Of a stretch of 64,000 nucleotides of DNA, positions 43,801-52,403 are shown in pieces. Where the stretch lies: the NCBI RefSeq assembly GCF_029784135.1, contig NC_073746.1, positions 72,830,042-72,894,041 on the forward strand. Direction: 5' to 3'. The notes under the pieces were generated by a model. It saw nothing but the letters and a program-made list of their open reading frames with translations. It was not told where the DNA came from and made no database searches. Source of the DNA: Toxorhynchites rutilus septentrionalis (Eukaryota > Arthropoda > Insecta > Diptera > Culicidae). The translations under genes were made by a program, and so were the position numbers. Numbering within the stretch: position 1 is the stretch's first letter; every line of letters starts with the position of its first letter.

Positions 43801-44119
43801 ATCATGTCGAATGTAGATGACACTATCTCACTGTAAAAAAAACACGCCATTGCGACCCATCAACATTCCTTCTAATATGGTCAAATCATCGCTAGCGACA
43901 AGAATTTCGACACATGTCAGCACACATTCACATAATTAATGTTCCCGTCAGTACTGTTGATAATCACTGATTGATATGATTACATCACACGTCTTCGGCC
44001 GATAACCTTCAGCATCAAACACTACCTGAAAACTGTCCAACAGCAAAATTAGACGTGACCACAACTAGCAGCAGTAGAACGAAAGCGTTCAAGGTTACTA
44101 TCGATTCCGTACGCACCAT
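28725..44119 (-). CDS. Secreted CUB-domain protein gene (five coding exons)
   Basis: Exons on the minus strand: 44026-44119, 29834-29952, 29524-29653, 28893-29438, 28725-28828. They join in phase to 330 residues. Residues 1-29 form a classic signal peptide (basic start, then FVLLLLVVVTSN). The mature part has a first Cys-rich module beginning ACGGTSLL at about residue 36, and a second with APAGCLQYH, GDMYYAICFRRS, YDGSCF and RATRFCGQSI. This layout is typical of insect extracellular CUB proteins. There is no protease triad, so a binding or matrix role is likely but unknown. The exon 1 to exon 2 join is inferred from phase and composition; extra exons inside the 14-kb intron cannot be excluded. 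Confidence 0.8.
28893..29438 (-). CDS. CUB protein, main exon
   Basis: Acceptor 'tgcattttgcag' and donor CAAT|GTGAGAG. The 546-nt exon encodes about 182 residues. They include ECPVGATF, APAGCLQYH, SFNFNSGG, GDMYYAICFRRS, YDGSCF, DFLHIPEGV and RATRFCGQSI. Spaced cysteines and Tyr/Phe-rich strands match extracellular CUB modules. The frame is open with no internal damage. Confidence 0.9.
29524..29653 (-). CDS. CUB protein, third coding exon
   Basis: Acceptor 'ctctctccacag', donor CACG|GTAAGTT. Encodes LRLDFNSFSLAPPTIS, then a stretch with MCTVD, and ends LCGENSGQH. Joins the 3' neighbouring exon through a split Val codon. Intron of 85 nt downstream. Confidence 0.9.
29834..29952 (-). CDS. CUB protein, second coding exon
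   Basis: Acceptor 'gtgtgtttccag', donor CAG|GTGAGCG. Encodes PTLACGGTSLLKTTTLIS, then SCTYTIRAINFRVCQ. The first two bases complete a Gly codon begun in the preceding exon. This is the opening strand and first disulphide region of the CUB module. Confidence 0.88.
30694..31205 (+). mobile_element. Helitron nested in a Helitron, with readable empty site
   Basis: It starts TCTATCTATCTATCTATATA after A (30693) and ends CGGGTTAGCTAG before T (31206). It is 512 bp long with two full ~143-bp units. Joining the flanks gives 'gtttgatacagaaaatatga', which is exactly the continuous sequence seen in other copies (for example 14125-14146 on the opposite strand). So insertion was between A and T without target duplication, as expected of Helitrons. 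Confidence 0.92.
32443..32597 (-). mobile_element. tRNA-derived SINE (family 3)
   Basis: On the minus strand the head contains A box 'ctggcgtagtggtaacatcc' and B box 'ggtcacgagttcaattctc', then a short body and a poly-A tail ending at 32443. A perfect 12-bp target duplication GTTTGATAAGTT flanks it (32431-32442 and 32598-32609). It is inserted in a Helitron repeat unit, so it is younger than that copy. Confidence 0.9.
32735..33430. repeat. Inverted plus tandem repeat unit (about 290 bp)
   Basis: Sequence at 32735-32905 ('gaggcaatgaaggtatgg...gcctcaaagcactcaaag') is repeated in inverted orientation at 33020-33178. The following block ('aggct.agtccca...cgatttttgg...cctttgaggcacccctaaat') repeats 32893-33100 directly at 33181-33398. 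Motif 'ttgagctgaaactttgcaca' recurs. No coding potential. Possibly a satellite or foldback element. Confidence 0.6.
33740..34368 (+). pseudogene. Mariner-like transposase relic (DD37-type)
   Basis: Three frames contribute. The first Asp motif is VVFITDDETYLTL near 33900. The middle part is AVNGKVYNTLCQPETIAFIK, then WVLWSDLASVHYAKRS near 34180. The end is TNPPNVPQLRLMDNFR near 34270, where the usual third residue Glu of RPIENFW appears as Asp. It is related to, but clearly diverged from, the DD37E copy at 1-736. Multiple frameshifts; no terminal repeats recognised. Confidence 0.75.
34371..35849. other. Unassigned intronic stretch
   Basis: No gene or recognised repeat. A short tRNA-like string ('agtggccgagtggctgtcatg' near 35019) lacks a B box and was not called. 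Confidence 0.45.
35850..36570 (+). pseudogene. Tc3-like transposase relic
   Basis: Order along the plus strand: HLSFAKAHMNLQWDM near 35960, VISTDETKFNLHGPDG near 36080 (first Asp), GGDSCMVWVGF in another frame near 36190, QQNNATIYISKETEQLIK near 36340 (the second Asp position reads Asn), then RYPDLNPVENLRGILVRRIY near 36430 (third acidic residue, Glu). Several frameshifts and stops are present. A T14 run interrupts it at about 36398. Inactive. Confidence 0.78.
36585..38324 (+). mobile_element. Helitron-like block 4 (longest repeat array)
   Basis: About ten variants of the ~143-bp unit (36585-37870) precede linker 'accaaacatgacaattga' and the 3' segment, which ends GGGTCAGCTAG at 38324. Spacers between units carry the 'cccctctctnnagggg' palindrome in many variants. 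The full 3' segment start ('agtccatttgatg') is missing here; the block jumps directly to 'gtgataaaacgcattcc'. Confidence 0.75.
38399..42541 (-). pseudogene. LINE ORF2 (endonuclease-RT-RNase H), degenerate
   Basis: ATG at 42541, just after the ORF1 stop. A stop replaces Gln in the opening IL(Q)WNCRS motif. Endonuclease motifs: LSETWLRS, then LGDFKSHG near 42120, where GDFNSH is usual. A SINE interrupts after 41620. Reverse transcriptase: LPQGSCLSPILYNFYV and YADDWVVS near 40080-40180. RNase H: TDGSRLNGSTGFGVF near 39140, then SHCSIPGNEKADLLAKKD near 38910. C-terminal CICGTGYNDIDHIVWYC is near 38590. Many frameshifts. Confidence 0.85.
41078..41620 (+). mobile_element. tRNA-derived SINE (family 1, copy 2), inserted in a LINE
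   Basis: It starts 'gggggtcttcgtagcc', with A-box-like 'gtagcctaattggttgcg' and a B-box-like 'gatcatgagctcataact'. It ends 'gctaaatgagcctaataa' plus an A-rich tail. It matches the copy at 3843-4345. LINE sequence on both sides is collinear with the full copy near 21670, confirming the insertion. The target duplication is too diverged to define. Confidence 0.8.
42547..43235 (-). pseudogene. LINE ORF1 C-terminal part
   Basis: It begins with three knuckles: CTNCKQLGHTKTFC, CSKCGVDHDESIC and CILCGGVPHTVKDC. A Lys-rich stretch (SIKLKKSLKDRSKQFF) follows, then a premature stop (PPG*GSSN near 42790), then the conserved C-terminus ending near 42547. The N-terminus is missing. Inactive. Confidence 0.8.
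43236..43263 (-). mobile_element. Tc3-like terminal repeat fragment
   Basis: It matches the termini at 1221 and 63971 (CTCTGTCCAAC core; here 'gttggacagagcg' on the plus strand) and is followed by TA at 43264-43265. It abuts the truncated 5' end of the minus-strand LINE, so the LINE probably landed inside or replaced most of a Tc3-like element. Confidence 0.55.
43264..44025. other. Unassigned intronic stretch
   Basis: No repeat or exon recognised next to the first coding exon of the CUB gene. Confidence 0.45.
44026..44119 (-). CDS. CUB protein, first coding exon (signal peptide)
   Basis: It begins with an ATG at 44119 and encodes MVRTESIVTLNAFVLLLLVV continuing through SNFAVGQFS, then one base of a split codon before donor CAG|GTAGTG. 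A positively charged start followed by a long hydrophobic run is a secretion signal. The phase (one base over) matches the exon at 29952, which starts with two bases. An upstream in-frame ATG at 44215 exists, but would bury the signal peptide. Confidence 0.7.
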
Positions 44120-44220
44120 CTCGTTCACGTTGGCACGTAGCGTATGATAACTTTCGTGAAACAAATATTCCAAACCTAAGAAAAACCTCAAAACGCGCGA
44201 ATGTCCGGTTACCAAAAGTG

Positions 44221-44258
44221 TACTGATCCCGTTCTAGCGAAAAGGGGTCTATTTTATA
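44221..44258 (-). promoter_or_regulatory. TATA box and initiator-like site upstream of the CUB gene
   Basis: On the minus strand TATAAAA starts at 44258. An arthropod initiator-like ATCAGTAC lies 34 bp downstream (A at 44224). This would give a 5' leader of about 105 nt before the ATG at 44119. The spacing is slightly longer than the usual ~31 bp, so it is a prediction. Confidence 0.45.
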
Positions 44259-45180
44259 GAAAATTGCCCCTTTCAGCTGCTAGGTAGGTCATATCTTGGT
44301 TTTCGATATGGTATCTCAGCAGAGAAAAAGAAAGATATACGAGGACTTTCCCACTGAACAACACGAATACAGACGGGGAAGGCACTTTATCAGCGAATCG
44401 AATGAAGATGACCAGTGACCAGCTGCCAGCTAGCCATAGGTGTACAAGATTCTTCAATCTAGCACACTGGAGCTGTTTGTTGAGAAATTTCGCAATCACT
44501 GCTATGAATTCGGCTCGGTGGAAGTATATTCTCGGCGAACGGCTGACTTTGTTTATTTGGGCTAAAAGGGGAGCAAATAGACAAAGACCGAACCGAGACA
44601 CACCTCTCTGGAGATAATTAGGTCTTCATTTCACCAAGAACCGTTACCTAGTTCCCGGTTTGTATTTGAAGATCAAATATCCATTTGCTTCTAAAATATA
44701 ACACGTGGAAAGTTAAAACAGTCGATGACTTCGTATGATGACTGTAGGCTGACGACTTATGTGGTGATTCGAGGGAACAGGACGACGTGATTTACTGTTC
44801 GTAGTCATATGACCCGTAGATAACTTCACCCCTTCGTTTGTTTGTAATGTATGTAACATGAAATGCGACGAAAAATGATGATTACATCTCTCAAAACAGA
44901 GAAACGACAGAGGATTTGTTCCGATACTCACTACACGGGGGCTCGGAAATGTTGTGTGCCAACAAGATAACCAAAAGTAATTGACCGCATCATCTGTTAT
45001 TTTTGTATCAGTTGCCTCTGTGTGGAAAGCGATTTCTAAGAATTTTACTAGTATCTATTTTACTGATTAAATCCTCAAAACTAGTCATCAACGCTTTCAT
45101 AACAGAAACATACAGATCCAAAAATCAGAGATGTTTTTTTTTCTTTCGTTTTCGAGTTGCGATTTTTCCGAGAAAGAATT
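44259..45180. other. Upstream region of the CUB gene
   Basis: Balanced composition and unique. It may hold the promoter and enhancers of the minus-strand gene. Open frames here have no domain. No repeats recognised. Confidence 0.4.
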
Positions 45181-45405
45181 GCTAATTGTCTTCAATTTGA
45201 TATGTCGATCATCCAAAACGGTCAAGTAGTTCAAAAGTCATGATTTAAAAAAAAGGCATTTTTGGAAAAAGAGAAAAAAGTTGATTTTTCGAACCGCGCT
45301 AAGATGGAAATAGGTACCCTAATGAAAAAATAAAAAAATATGGATGCCATAGTTTGCGATAAGTAACAAAACTATCACTTTTCACGGTTTGGCATGGAAT
45401 GGCTG
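45181..45405. repeat. Element X, right-arm fragment
   Basis: It matches 2110-2530 in order: 'aatttgatatgtcgatcat', 'aaaggcatttttggaaa', 'gttgatttttcg', 'taccctaatgaaaaa', and the terminus ending CAGCCATTCCATGCCAAACC (read inward from 45405). The left arm is missing on this side. Confidence 0.65.
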
Positions 45406-45447
45406 CATACAAACGAGTCAAGCTAAAGGAAACAATTTAGAAAAGTA

Positions 45448-45746
45448 CAGTGGAACCTCGATTATCCGAGAGCGGATAATTCCATAAACCTTCCCGGAAT
45501 TTGTTTGCGAGTGATGGCCTCATGTACTTTTGTTTTGGCCATGGCTTTCACATTATCTGACAATTGGTGTATACGACCTTCTAGATGGATAGTTTATTGA
45601 TTTCTATATTGATAAAAGCTGGTTTTCATGATGAAATACCTTCTTATCGTGTTTGAAACTCATTTTTAGTCCTTCATTGTATTATCCGCGATTTTCGTTA
45701 TTCGCGGTGAGCTAGCCAGACTATTCCGCGGATCGGGGTTCTACTG
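45448..45746. mobile_element. pogo-like MITE
   Basis: Flanked by TA at 45446-45447 and 45747-45748. The left terminus CAGTGGAACCTCGATTATCC is matched by the right terminus read inward, CAGTAGAACCCCGATCCGCG. 299 bp, no coding sequence. Termini beginning CAGT with TA duplication are typical of pogo/Tigger-derived MITEs. Confidence 0.78.
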
Positions 45747-45748
45747 TA

Positions 45749-46084
45749 ATTGGTTATTTGGGGACTGCGGCCTTCGTGGATTTGGATTTTTTATGATCTA
45801 TTGTAGAAACCATTCCAGCACTTTCATTTGTTATACATTTTGATGGGGTTTTGGAACAAAATATGTATGGTGCCATTTTGTGGTGACGGCCAGTTTGGAT
45901 TTGTACTTTTCATAAATATCTAATAAGTCCATCCCTACCTTTTAATACGCATATTGATGAGGCTCGGAAAAAATAGGAAAATCACCATTTTGTATAGGGA
46001 TACCATCTGATCGGAGTTGGAAATTAGGACACCTGTTACAGCTACGATCAAACCATTGTTATTCTTTTGAGATATCAATGTATA
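45749..46084. other. Unassigned AT-rich stretch
   Basis: Nothing recognised. Confidence 0.4.
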
Positions 46085-46600
46085 CAGCCATTCCATGCCA
46101 AAACGATATAGTGGATTTTCGTCAAAAGTGGTAGTTTTGTTCTGTATCGCAAATTATGAAGGATTTTTATTATTTTTTTGTTAGGGTGACCATTTCCATT
46201 TTAGGGTGGTCAAAAAAATCATTTTTTCGCATTTTTTGCCGAAAATGACTTTTTTCAAAAATTATGTTATAGATTTTCTGGCATTTCGAAATTTTGAAAA
46301 AAAAATTATAACTTTGAGACCCACTCCTGCTCAAATTTTTATTTAAATGCGTTCGTATGTGTCTTTTTTCTACATGTGGCGTAATTTTTCCTGAATTTTT
46401 AAGAGCATTGTGTGACACAAAAATAATTTTATTCATCGTCTGCATTATTATTTTTATTTTTTTGAAATCGATTATTTTATTGTATTCGTGGTTTTCAATT
46501 GAAAGATTAAAATAAAAATAAAAACAAATCGGATTTGTGGTCTCAAAGTTATATTTTTTTTTCAAAATTTCGAAATGCCAGAAAATCTATAACATTTTTT
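46085..46600. repeat. Element X, left arm, plus internal 120-bp hairpin
   Basis: It starts CAGCCATTCCATGCCAAAAC after TA and follows the left arm of 1578 ('agggtgaccatttccatttt'). Inside, 46263-46330 ('gttatagattttctggcatt' ... 'ctttgagaccc') is mirrored at 46530-46594, giving a long hairpin with a ~200-nt loop. Confidence 0.65.
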
Positions 46601-47030
46601 GTACTGTGTATTATTATTTTTATTATTAGATATTTGAAAAAAAAAACAACTTGAAGATATTTATCAATCTAGAAAAGCCGTAGAAACACATTTAAATATG
46701 AATGAGAGTAGTACTGGATCTCTAAATCTAAAAAAAAATTTTTTCTAAATTTCAATTTTTTTTTGGTACTAAAATTTTTGATGAAATTTTTTTTTAATAA
46801 TTTTTCTTGATACACCGTAGCAAGATGCACATTCAGTATTTTTTTAAAATTTTTATCTCGGATCTTTTGAGGATGGCGTGAATTAAACGAAAAAGTACTT
46901 TTTTCACTATAGATCCTACGTCAAACCACATAGGGGTTCAAATAAACCGCCAAAATTTCTTATTTAATATCCTTTACAATATTTGCCATACAGCTAGTGA
47001 TTTGATTTGGGGGCACTTTTTACTCCCTTA
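46601..47030. other. Unassigned, strongly AT-rich
   Basis: Homopolymer A/T runs; no gene or repeat recognised. Confidence 0.4.
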
Positions 47031-48403
47031 CCCGGCCAGGCCCTTTGGCATATGGAGGTTTTAGGGAGCAATAAATGTTTTTATGGATGCTCAGTGTATA
47101 TTGCTGAATTGGCAGCAATTCATTGGGCGCTGGACAGCGTCGCCTCACGACCTGTTGAACACTATTACATTGTAACGGATAGTCTTAGCTCTGTCGAAGC
47201 TATCCGTTCAGTGAGGCCGGAAAAGCACTCGCCGTACTTCCTTGAGAGAATACGAGAAATTTTGAGTGCTTTATCCAGACGATGTTATGTCATTACTTTT
47301 GTCTGGGTCCCTTCACATTGCTCAATTCCGGGTAATGAGAGGGCTGACTCATTAGCAAAGGTAGGTGCAATTGAAGGCGATATTTATCAGCGTCAAATCG
47401 CCTTCAATGAATTTTACTCTTTAGTCCGTAAAAATACCATCGCTAACTGGCAACGCAAATGGAACGAAGATGAATTGGGCCGGTGGCTTCACTCGATTAT
47501 CCCTAAGGTTAGCCTCAAACCATGGTTCAAAAGTCTGGACTTGAGTCGGGACTTTATACGCACCTTCTCCCGACTCATGTCCAATCACTGTTCGTTAGAT
47601 GCGCTACTCTTTCGTTTCAATTTGGCCGGCAGCAATATCTGCGTTTGTGGCCGAGGTTACCATGACATCGAACACGTTGTTTGGTCGTGTGAGGTGTATC
47701 TTGTTGCCAGATCGAATTTAGAGAACTCCCTTCGGGCTAGAGGAAGGCAGCCCAATGTGCCGGTGAGAGATGTGTTGGCTCGGTTAGACCTTGATTACAT
47801 GTCCCAAATATATGTTTTCCTTAAATCTATCGATGTTCGTGTGTGATTATCCTTATATCCTTATACCCTCCATTTCTTCCTTTGTGAGTAATTGGTCCGC
47901 TTGCTAATTACATATTGATTAGCATTGTTAGTCCATTTGATGTTTGCGATAACGAAATTGATCTTCGTTCGAAAGTGGAAATGGATTTTAATGTGGTAAA
48001 ACGCACTCCTATATCTTCTTCTATCCATATAAATAAAAATGGATCGCCGAATGTGTTCATAAGAGCAAAACTCGAGAAAGGAATTGTCCGATTTAGGGAT
48101 GTCTTCATTCTATCATATTTTCTGTGTAAAACATTGATTCCACTTAACGAAGAAACATGTCATTTGCAAGTGAATGAAAAATCGGGCACGAGAATTGTGT
48201 CTGACAATAATCTGATATTATAATGACGTTTTGTTAGAAATACTAGGAATTTTACAGTAAAAGGTAAATTCGACGGGGTCGATTAGAAGATCAATCAATG
48301 AACAGTTCTGCAATCGGACCCATGAACAACGCTTAGTAAGACAACGTGAATGCGATAACGAAAAATGAATTTTGGGCGGGTCGAAGTTCGCCGGGTCAGC
48401 AAG
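47031..48403 (+). mobile_element. Helitron-like block 5, carrying a LINE fragment
   Basis: A partial ~143-bp unit (47045-47088) is followed by LINE sequence, then by the Helitron 3' segment from 47905 ('acatattgattagcattgtt') to CCGGGTCAGCAAG at 48403. The last CTAG is mutated to CAAG. The 3' segment is otherwise one of the best preserved. Confidence 0.7.
47089..47904 (+). pseudogene. LINE fragment: RNase H domain and ORF2 C-terminus
   Basis: It is nearly identical to 23687-24490 of the LINE at 18.8-24.8 kb and encodes CSVYIAELAAIHWALDSV, VTDSLSSVEAIRSV, SHCSIPGNERADSLAK and CVCGRGYHDIEHVVWSC, with the stop at 47844-47846. Truncated at both ends: it lacks everything before RNase H and most of the 3' untranslated region with its A tail. 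The reading frame across RNase H is intact here, where the larger copy has lost an A. The apparent longer open frame (from 47007) fuses unrelated repeat sequence. Confidence 0.88.
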
Positions 48404-48699
48404 TAAATAAATATTAATACGTAATATGTGATTTGCACTTCAAGAAATCAAAGTACTTGAATTATTCATGGTATTTCTCGGACGATCCATGCGGTGGTGG
48501 CTTCTGTTCTGTACGAGAACATGTTTTTTTTTGCGGTTTCCGAATCATCAAACATCATGCGCAATAGTGCCTGAGACATTCATTTTTACACCACATAATT
48601 CAACTTCGGTGCTAGGACATGCTTTTCCAAAAAAAAAAAAAGAATAACCTGTAATGGTTCATTGTGGATTCCAAACATTTGTTCCAACAAAATAACAAA

Positions 48700-49130
48700 T
48701 GGGAAATGAAATGAGCACTGGGGAGGCGCAAATTGGACCAATCGAAGCGTGGAATTTACCGAAAATCAAAACAAACGCACAATTCATTGCACAGTTCCGT
48801 ATTCGTATTGAATAAGCAATCGGAAAAGCACAGATTACTTGTGCCAATTTCTCAATCAGAACGTGGGATATTCGTGTGGATATTGCTTGGCATTTTTCAA
48901 TTGTTCGATGGTTAGTTTCATAAAATATATATTTTTCTTCATTATATTAAATTATTAGAAAGTTCCTCAATCGATTTATGTAAATATCTCGTAAATCCAT
49001 TAGCTTAGCTTAAAAACATAGCAGTAAGCGCTTGAAATTCGAACATTTGTGCGATGTGGCATGTTTTTCGTTTTTCAATTTGAACCCCAATATGCTCCTG
49101 AAAGACGTAATTCTACGTCAAAAAAAATAC
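48700..49130 (+). repeat. Histone-spacer repeat R, copy 2 (diverged)
   Basis: It shares with the copies at 8.2 and 54.7 kb 'ggaccaatcgaag' (CCAAT), 'ttcaattgttcgatggttag', 'cgtttttcaatttg' and the end 'gaaagacgtaattctacgtc'. No histone coding sequence remains. The stretch before it (48404-48699) is unassigned. Confidence 0.6.
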
Positions 49131-49254
49131 TTAAAAACAAAATACAAAAAAAGAAAATAATTATGATTTATCAACAAATTTGAATCTATAAATTGGGTTG
49201 GGGAAAAAGAAATGTCGTATTTCTAATCGAAATTTCTGATTGAAATTTGTGGTG

Positions 49255-50265
49255 TGGTACTATAGCCATACAAATGAAACACAAATTTCTGAATTATATG
49301 CAAATGGAACCAAATTAGGCATACGGAGGATTTATTGTGCAATGAATGATTCTATGGTGTTTAGATATCCCTCTCCCTTCTCTTAGGGGGGCTTCCATAC
49401 GAATGAAACTCAAATTTCAGCATTACTCGAAAATTAATCAAGCAAATGAAACCAAATTTGGCATGTGAAGGTTTTAGGGTGCAATAAATAATTTTACGGT
49501 GGTTAGATACTGCACCCCCCTCTCTAAAGAAGAGCTGCCATACATACGAAACACAAATTTCTGCATTTTTCGAGAATTAATCAAGCAAATAAAACAAAAT
49601 TAGGCATATGGAGGTTTTAGGGGGCACAAAACGTTTCTATGGCGAATCGACACCTCTCCGTCCTCTTTAAGGGGGGCTGCCATACAAATGAGACACAAAT
49701 TTCTGCATAACTCGAAAACTAATCAATAAAATGGAGTTGAATTTGGCATGTGAAGGTTTTTGAATATGAGAAATGTTTCTATGATGGTATGACACTTCTC
49801 TCTCCTCTGAAATGGTGAGGGGGTCCCGTAAAAATAATACAAATATTTCAACCAAACAATTGAATTTTTTTTTTAATGGGATAAAACGCACTCCTATATC
49901 TTCTTCTATCTATATAAATAAAAATGGATCACCGAATGTGTTAATAAGAGCAAAACTCGAGAAAAGAATTTGTCCGATTTAGGGCTGTCTTTATTCTATC
50001 ATATTTTCTGTATCAAACATTTATTCCATATTGACAAGTCTTGAACAGGAATTGTGTCTGAAAATAAGCTGATATTATAATGACGAGTTTTGGTAGAAGT
50101 ACTAGGAATATTATAGTAGAAGGTAGTTTTAAAGGGTAGATTAGAAAATCAATCAATGAACAGTTCTGCGATTGGACCAAGGAACGTGCGCTTAGTAAAA
50201 AAAACGTGAATGTGATAACGAAAAATAAATTTTGGGCGAGATGAAGTTTGCCGGTTCAGCTAGTT
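49255..50265 (+). mobile_element. Helitron-like block 6
   Basis: About four and a half ~143-bp units (49255-49850), linker 'accaaacaattg', then the 3' segment from 'gataaaacgcactcctatat' to CCGGTTCAGCTAG at 50265, followed by T. A short deletion lies in the middle of the 3' segment, near 50030 ('ccatattgacaagtcttg'). Confidence 0.75.
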
Positions 50266-50584
50266 TCTTATAAAAATCAATACAAATGCTAGAATATGGA
50301 AAATAAATCATTTTGTAGTGGCCGCCATCTTGGATTTTCAAGATCATGGAATACGCAGTTTGATAATGACTTGCAGAGATAACGGTTTCTTCCAAATTTC
50401 AGATAAATCGGTCAACAGGAATGGGGTCAAATTTATATCGATGTGGGACAACGCTACGAACAAACATGGTACATACAAGCCAAATTAAATAAAATCGTTT
50501 CAAACTACTTACTGCTACTTTACTCATAGTATGCCCCATCGGAAGCCACCACCTTGGCTCATATTTAAGTCAATACATGAATTT

Positions 50585-50737
50585 CTTCTTCTTCTTCTTA
50601 TTCAGTGGCACTAACATTCCTAGAGGAACCTTGTCGTCTCATTGTAGTTACGTCGTTACTTGCGTCATTGTCATTAGTACTCATTTGGGATTTCTATGCC
50701 AGATATCAAGCCTCGAATGTAATCGAAATGAACAAAT
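50585..50737 (-). mobile_element. tRNA-derived SINE (family 2), 5'-truncated copy
   Basis: Minus orientation, (AAG)n tail at 50585. It matches the 3' third of the copy at 16591 ('gttcctctaggaatgttagt'). A 14-bp target duplication, CAATACAYGAATTT, lies at 50571-50584 and 50738-50751, with one mismatch. The tRNA head is absent. Confidence 0.85.
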
Positions 50738-50963
50738 CAATACACGAATTTCACCCAGTTATCAAGTCTATTATTTATTTCTTCATGAAACGGCCGACGC
50801 CATGGACCGGAACAAAGAGTAATCTGAGAAAAAAAAAGTCACAGGAGGTTGTGTTAGACACGACCGCATAGTTGACGTAGGATAACGTTAGGCTGTCTGT
50901 CGCATGCTGATTTTGGAAATGTTTGAAAATATATATTGTTAAACTCTTTGATAATGATCTGCT

Positions 50964-50979
50964 GGCCCTGAAAAGGGCC
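50964..50979 (-). promoter_or_regulatory. Histone mRNA 3' stem-loop
   Basis: On the minus strand GGCCCTTTTCAGGGCC: a perfect 6-bp stem with a TTTC loop, the shape bound by stem-loop-binding protein for non-polyadenylated histone mRNAs. It lies about 290 nt downstream of the H4-like pseudogene on the same strand. Confidence 0.75.
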
Positions 50980-51189
50980 GTTTGGTCTGGTTGTTGGGTA
51001 TTTTTGTTCACTACATCAGTGTTACCATCGAGCTTCCGGTATCAGTGATAGAAAGTTGTTTCAGCTCCGATGCAAGTTTACGGGATCGGCACTCATATTG
51101 CGTAAACATTTATTGTGACATATTTACTCGCATAAAACTTAATGAAACAACAAAAACAACAATTCACTTCTGATGTTTTATTAGCAGCG

Positions 51190-51371
51190 GTAGCTTTTTT
51201 CTCTGAGCCGCTGCTGTTTATTTCTGCTTTGACGTCTTCAGCTTTCTAGAGTTTTCGTTGACACCACCACAGCGAGCAAAACGACGGATAGCGAGTTTGA
51301 TACACTGGATGTTGTCATGTAGAACGATTCTTGTGATACGCTTCGATTCTTCTTTGCCTTCCTTGCCGCAT
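51190..51371 (-). pseudogene. Histone H4 pseudogene with H1-like tail, copy A
   Basis: Minus strand from an ATG at 51371. Nucleotide similarity to H4 is clear in 'catgacaacatccagtgtat' and 'ctcgctatccgtcgtttt', corresponding to the DNIQGI and AIRRLARRGGV region. Frameshifts and the absence of the second half of H4 make it non-functional. Immediately after 'ggtggtgtcaacg' the sequence switches to a Lys/Ala-rich tail ('gctaccgctgctaataaaac') resembling a histone H1 C-terminus. Confidence 0.75.
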
Positions 51372-51720
51372 GAAGTCGTGTTGGTTGATGTTGATTTGAT
51401 GTGACCACACTTGAAACACTAAAAACAGATGTTTACCGATCAGAGCGTCGAATACCGCCGCTGCTGCTGCTACTGGCACTTATGTTCGATGTGAGACACA
51501 ATTGACAATTCTTAGCCGCTCAGATTCGATGCTCGTCTTGAATTTTACTGCTGCACCTTCACGATGTCAAGAAGCGCGTTTTCTTACTTCTGACGGTGAG
51601 AGCGTGCCCGAAACGCTCCGCTCGTGATACTTGCTGCTTGTTTTATATCATTTGGTATGTGTGAACTACGCGCCTCCTACACGATTGCGATACAAATACT
51701 TATCGGCTTATCGGGCGCGA

Positions 51721-52399
51721 AAAAGCGAAGCCGACACAGCAAAGGTTGTATAAGAACAAAGATTGCTTTCACGAATCGGTCAAATAGAACCCGGGATTTT
51801 AGTTTAGATAATGTTCGAGATTTTATAAACAAATCAATTCTACACGGTTGTCAATTTTGTATGTAGCTACTTAATGTACTTACAGTACGTACACCCGCAT
51901 TAGGTTTGATGACATAGTGAATGACAACGTATGTTGCGAAATATGCAACATTTTTCCGGCGCCAAATGCTACTGCTATTAAGAGAATATATGAAACGAAT
52001 AATATATGTTACAGGTGTTAGAAAATAATCTGCAAAGGTTTTAAAACATTTGGAATCCTCGCCGTGATTAACTCTAATATTTGCAATTATAATCGAGTAA
52101 TCTTGTTTCGAATGACACAAAATCGAAATATGAACACATCGAGTAAATAGGGGCGATTACTGCGATTAATGAACCAAGAAAAGTTATAGGTGTCACATAT
52201 ATATTTCCTAAACAAATATTCTACTCCCAGAACATTTGACAAGCAGAAAAATAGTAAGTTTTCCAATAAGAGTAATGTAGATTATTTTCGTAATTTGTTG
52301 ATTTCCCCATCGCTCGCTTGAATCATGAATTGTTAAAATATTCAACAAACTGAAATACGAATTTATTCAAAATATTTATTGTGCACTTCGATGTTTGTT
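51721..52399. other. Unassigned stretch
   Basis: No gene or repeat recognised. Confidence 0.4.
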
Positions 52400-52403
52400 T
52401 TAA

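Larger units (their letters stand above)
29953..44025 (-). other. First intron of the CUB gene, filled by transposons
   Basis: 14,073 nt between GT (44025-44024) and AG. Roughly four fifths is recognisable transposon sequence: Helitron blocks, two SINEs, mariner and Tc3-like relics and a 4.9-kb LINE. Unassigned stretches remain at 29953-30480, 34371-35849 and 43264-44025. The other three introns of the gene are 64-180 nt, so the expansion is local. Confidence 0.65.
50826..51720 (-). repeat. Histone-derived repeat unit, copy A
   Basis: It begins 'aaaaaaaagtcacaggagg' (as at 7970), contains a histone 3' stem-loop (50964-50979), an H4-like pseudogene with an H1-like tail (minus strand, about 51190-51371), and a spacer with GCTGCT repeats and 'tatatcatttggtatgtgtg'. 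Most of the second half is repeated in direct orientation at 53450-54600. It looks like a decayed histone-cluster segment, not a functional locus. Confidence 0.7.

Noticed and set aside
47007..47088. N-terminal extension of the RNase H open frame
   Set aside because: The first 27 residues are translated Helitron repeat, not LINE; a chance fusion of frames.
49193..49222. Mariner-like terminal sequence 'ttgggttggggaaaaag'
   Set aside because: Resembles mariner ends, but no partner repeat, TA pair or transposase nearby.
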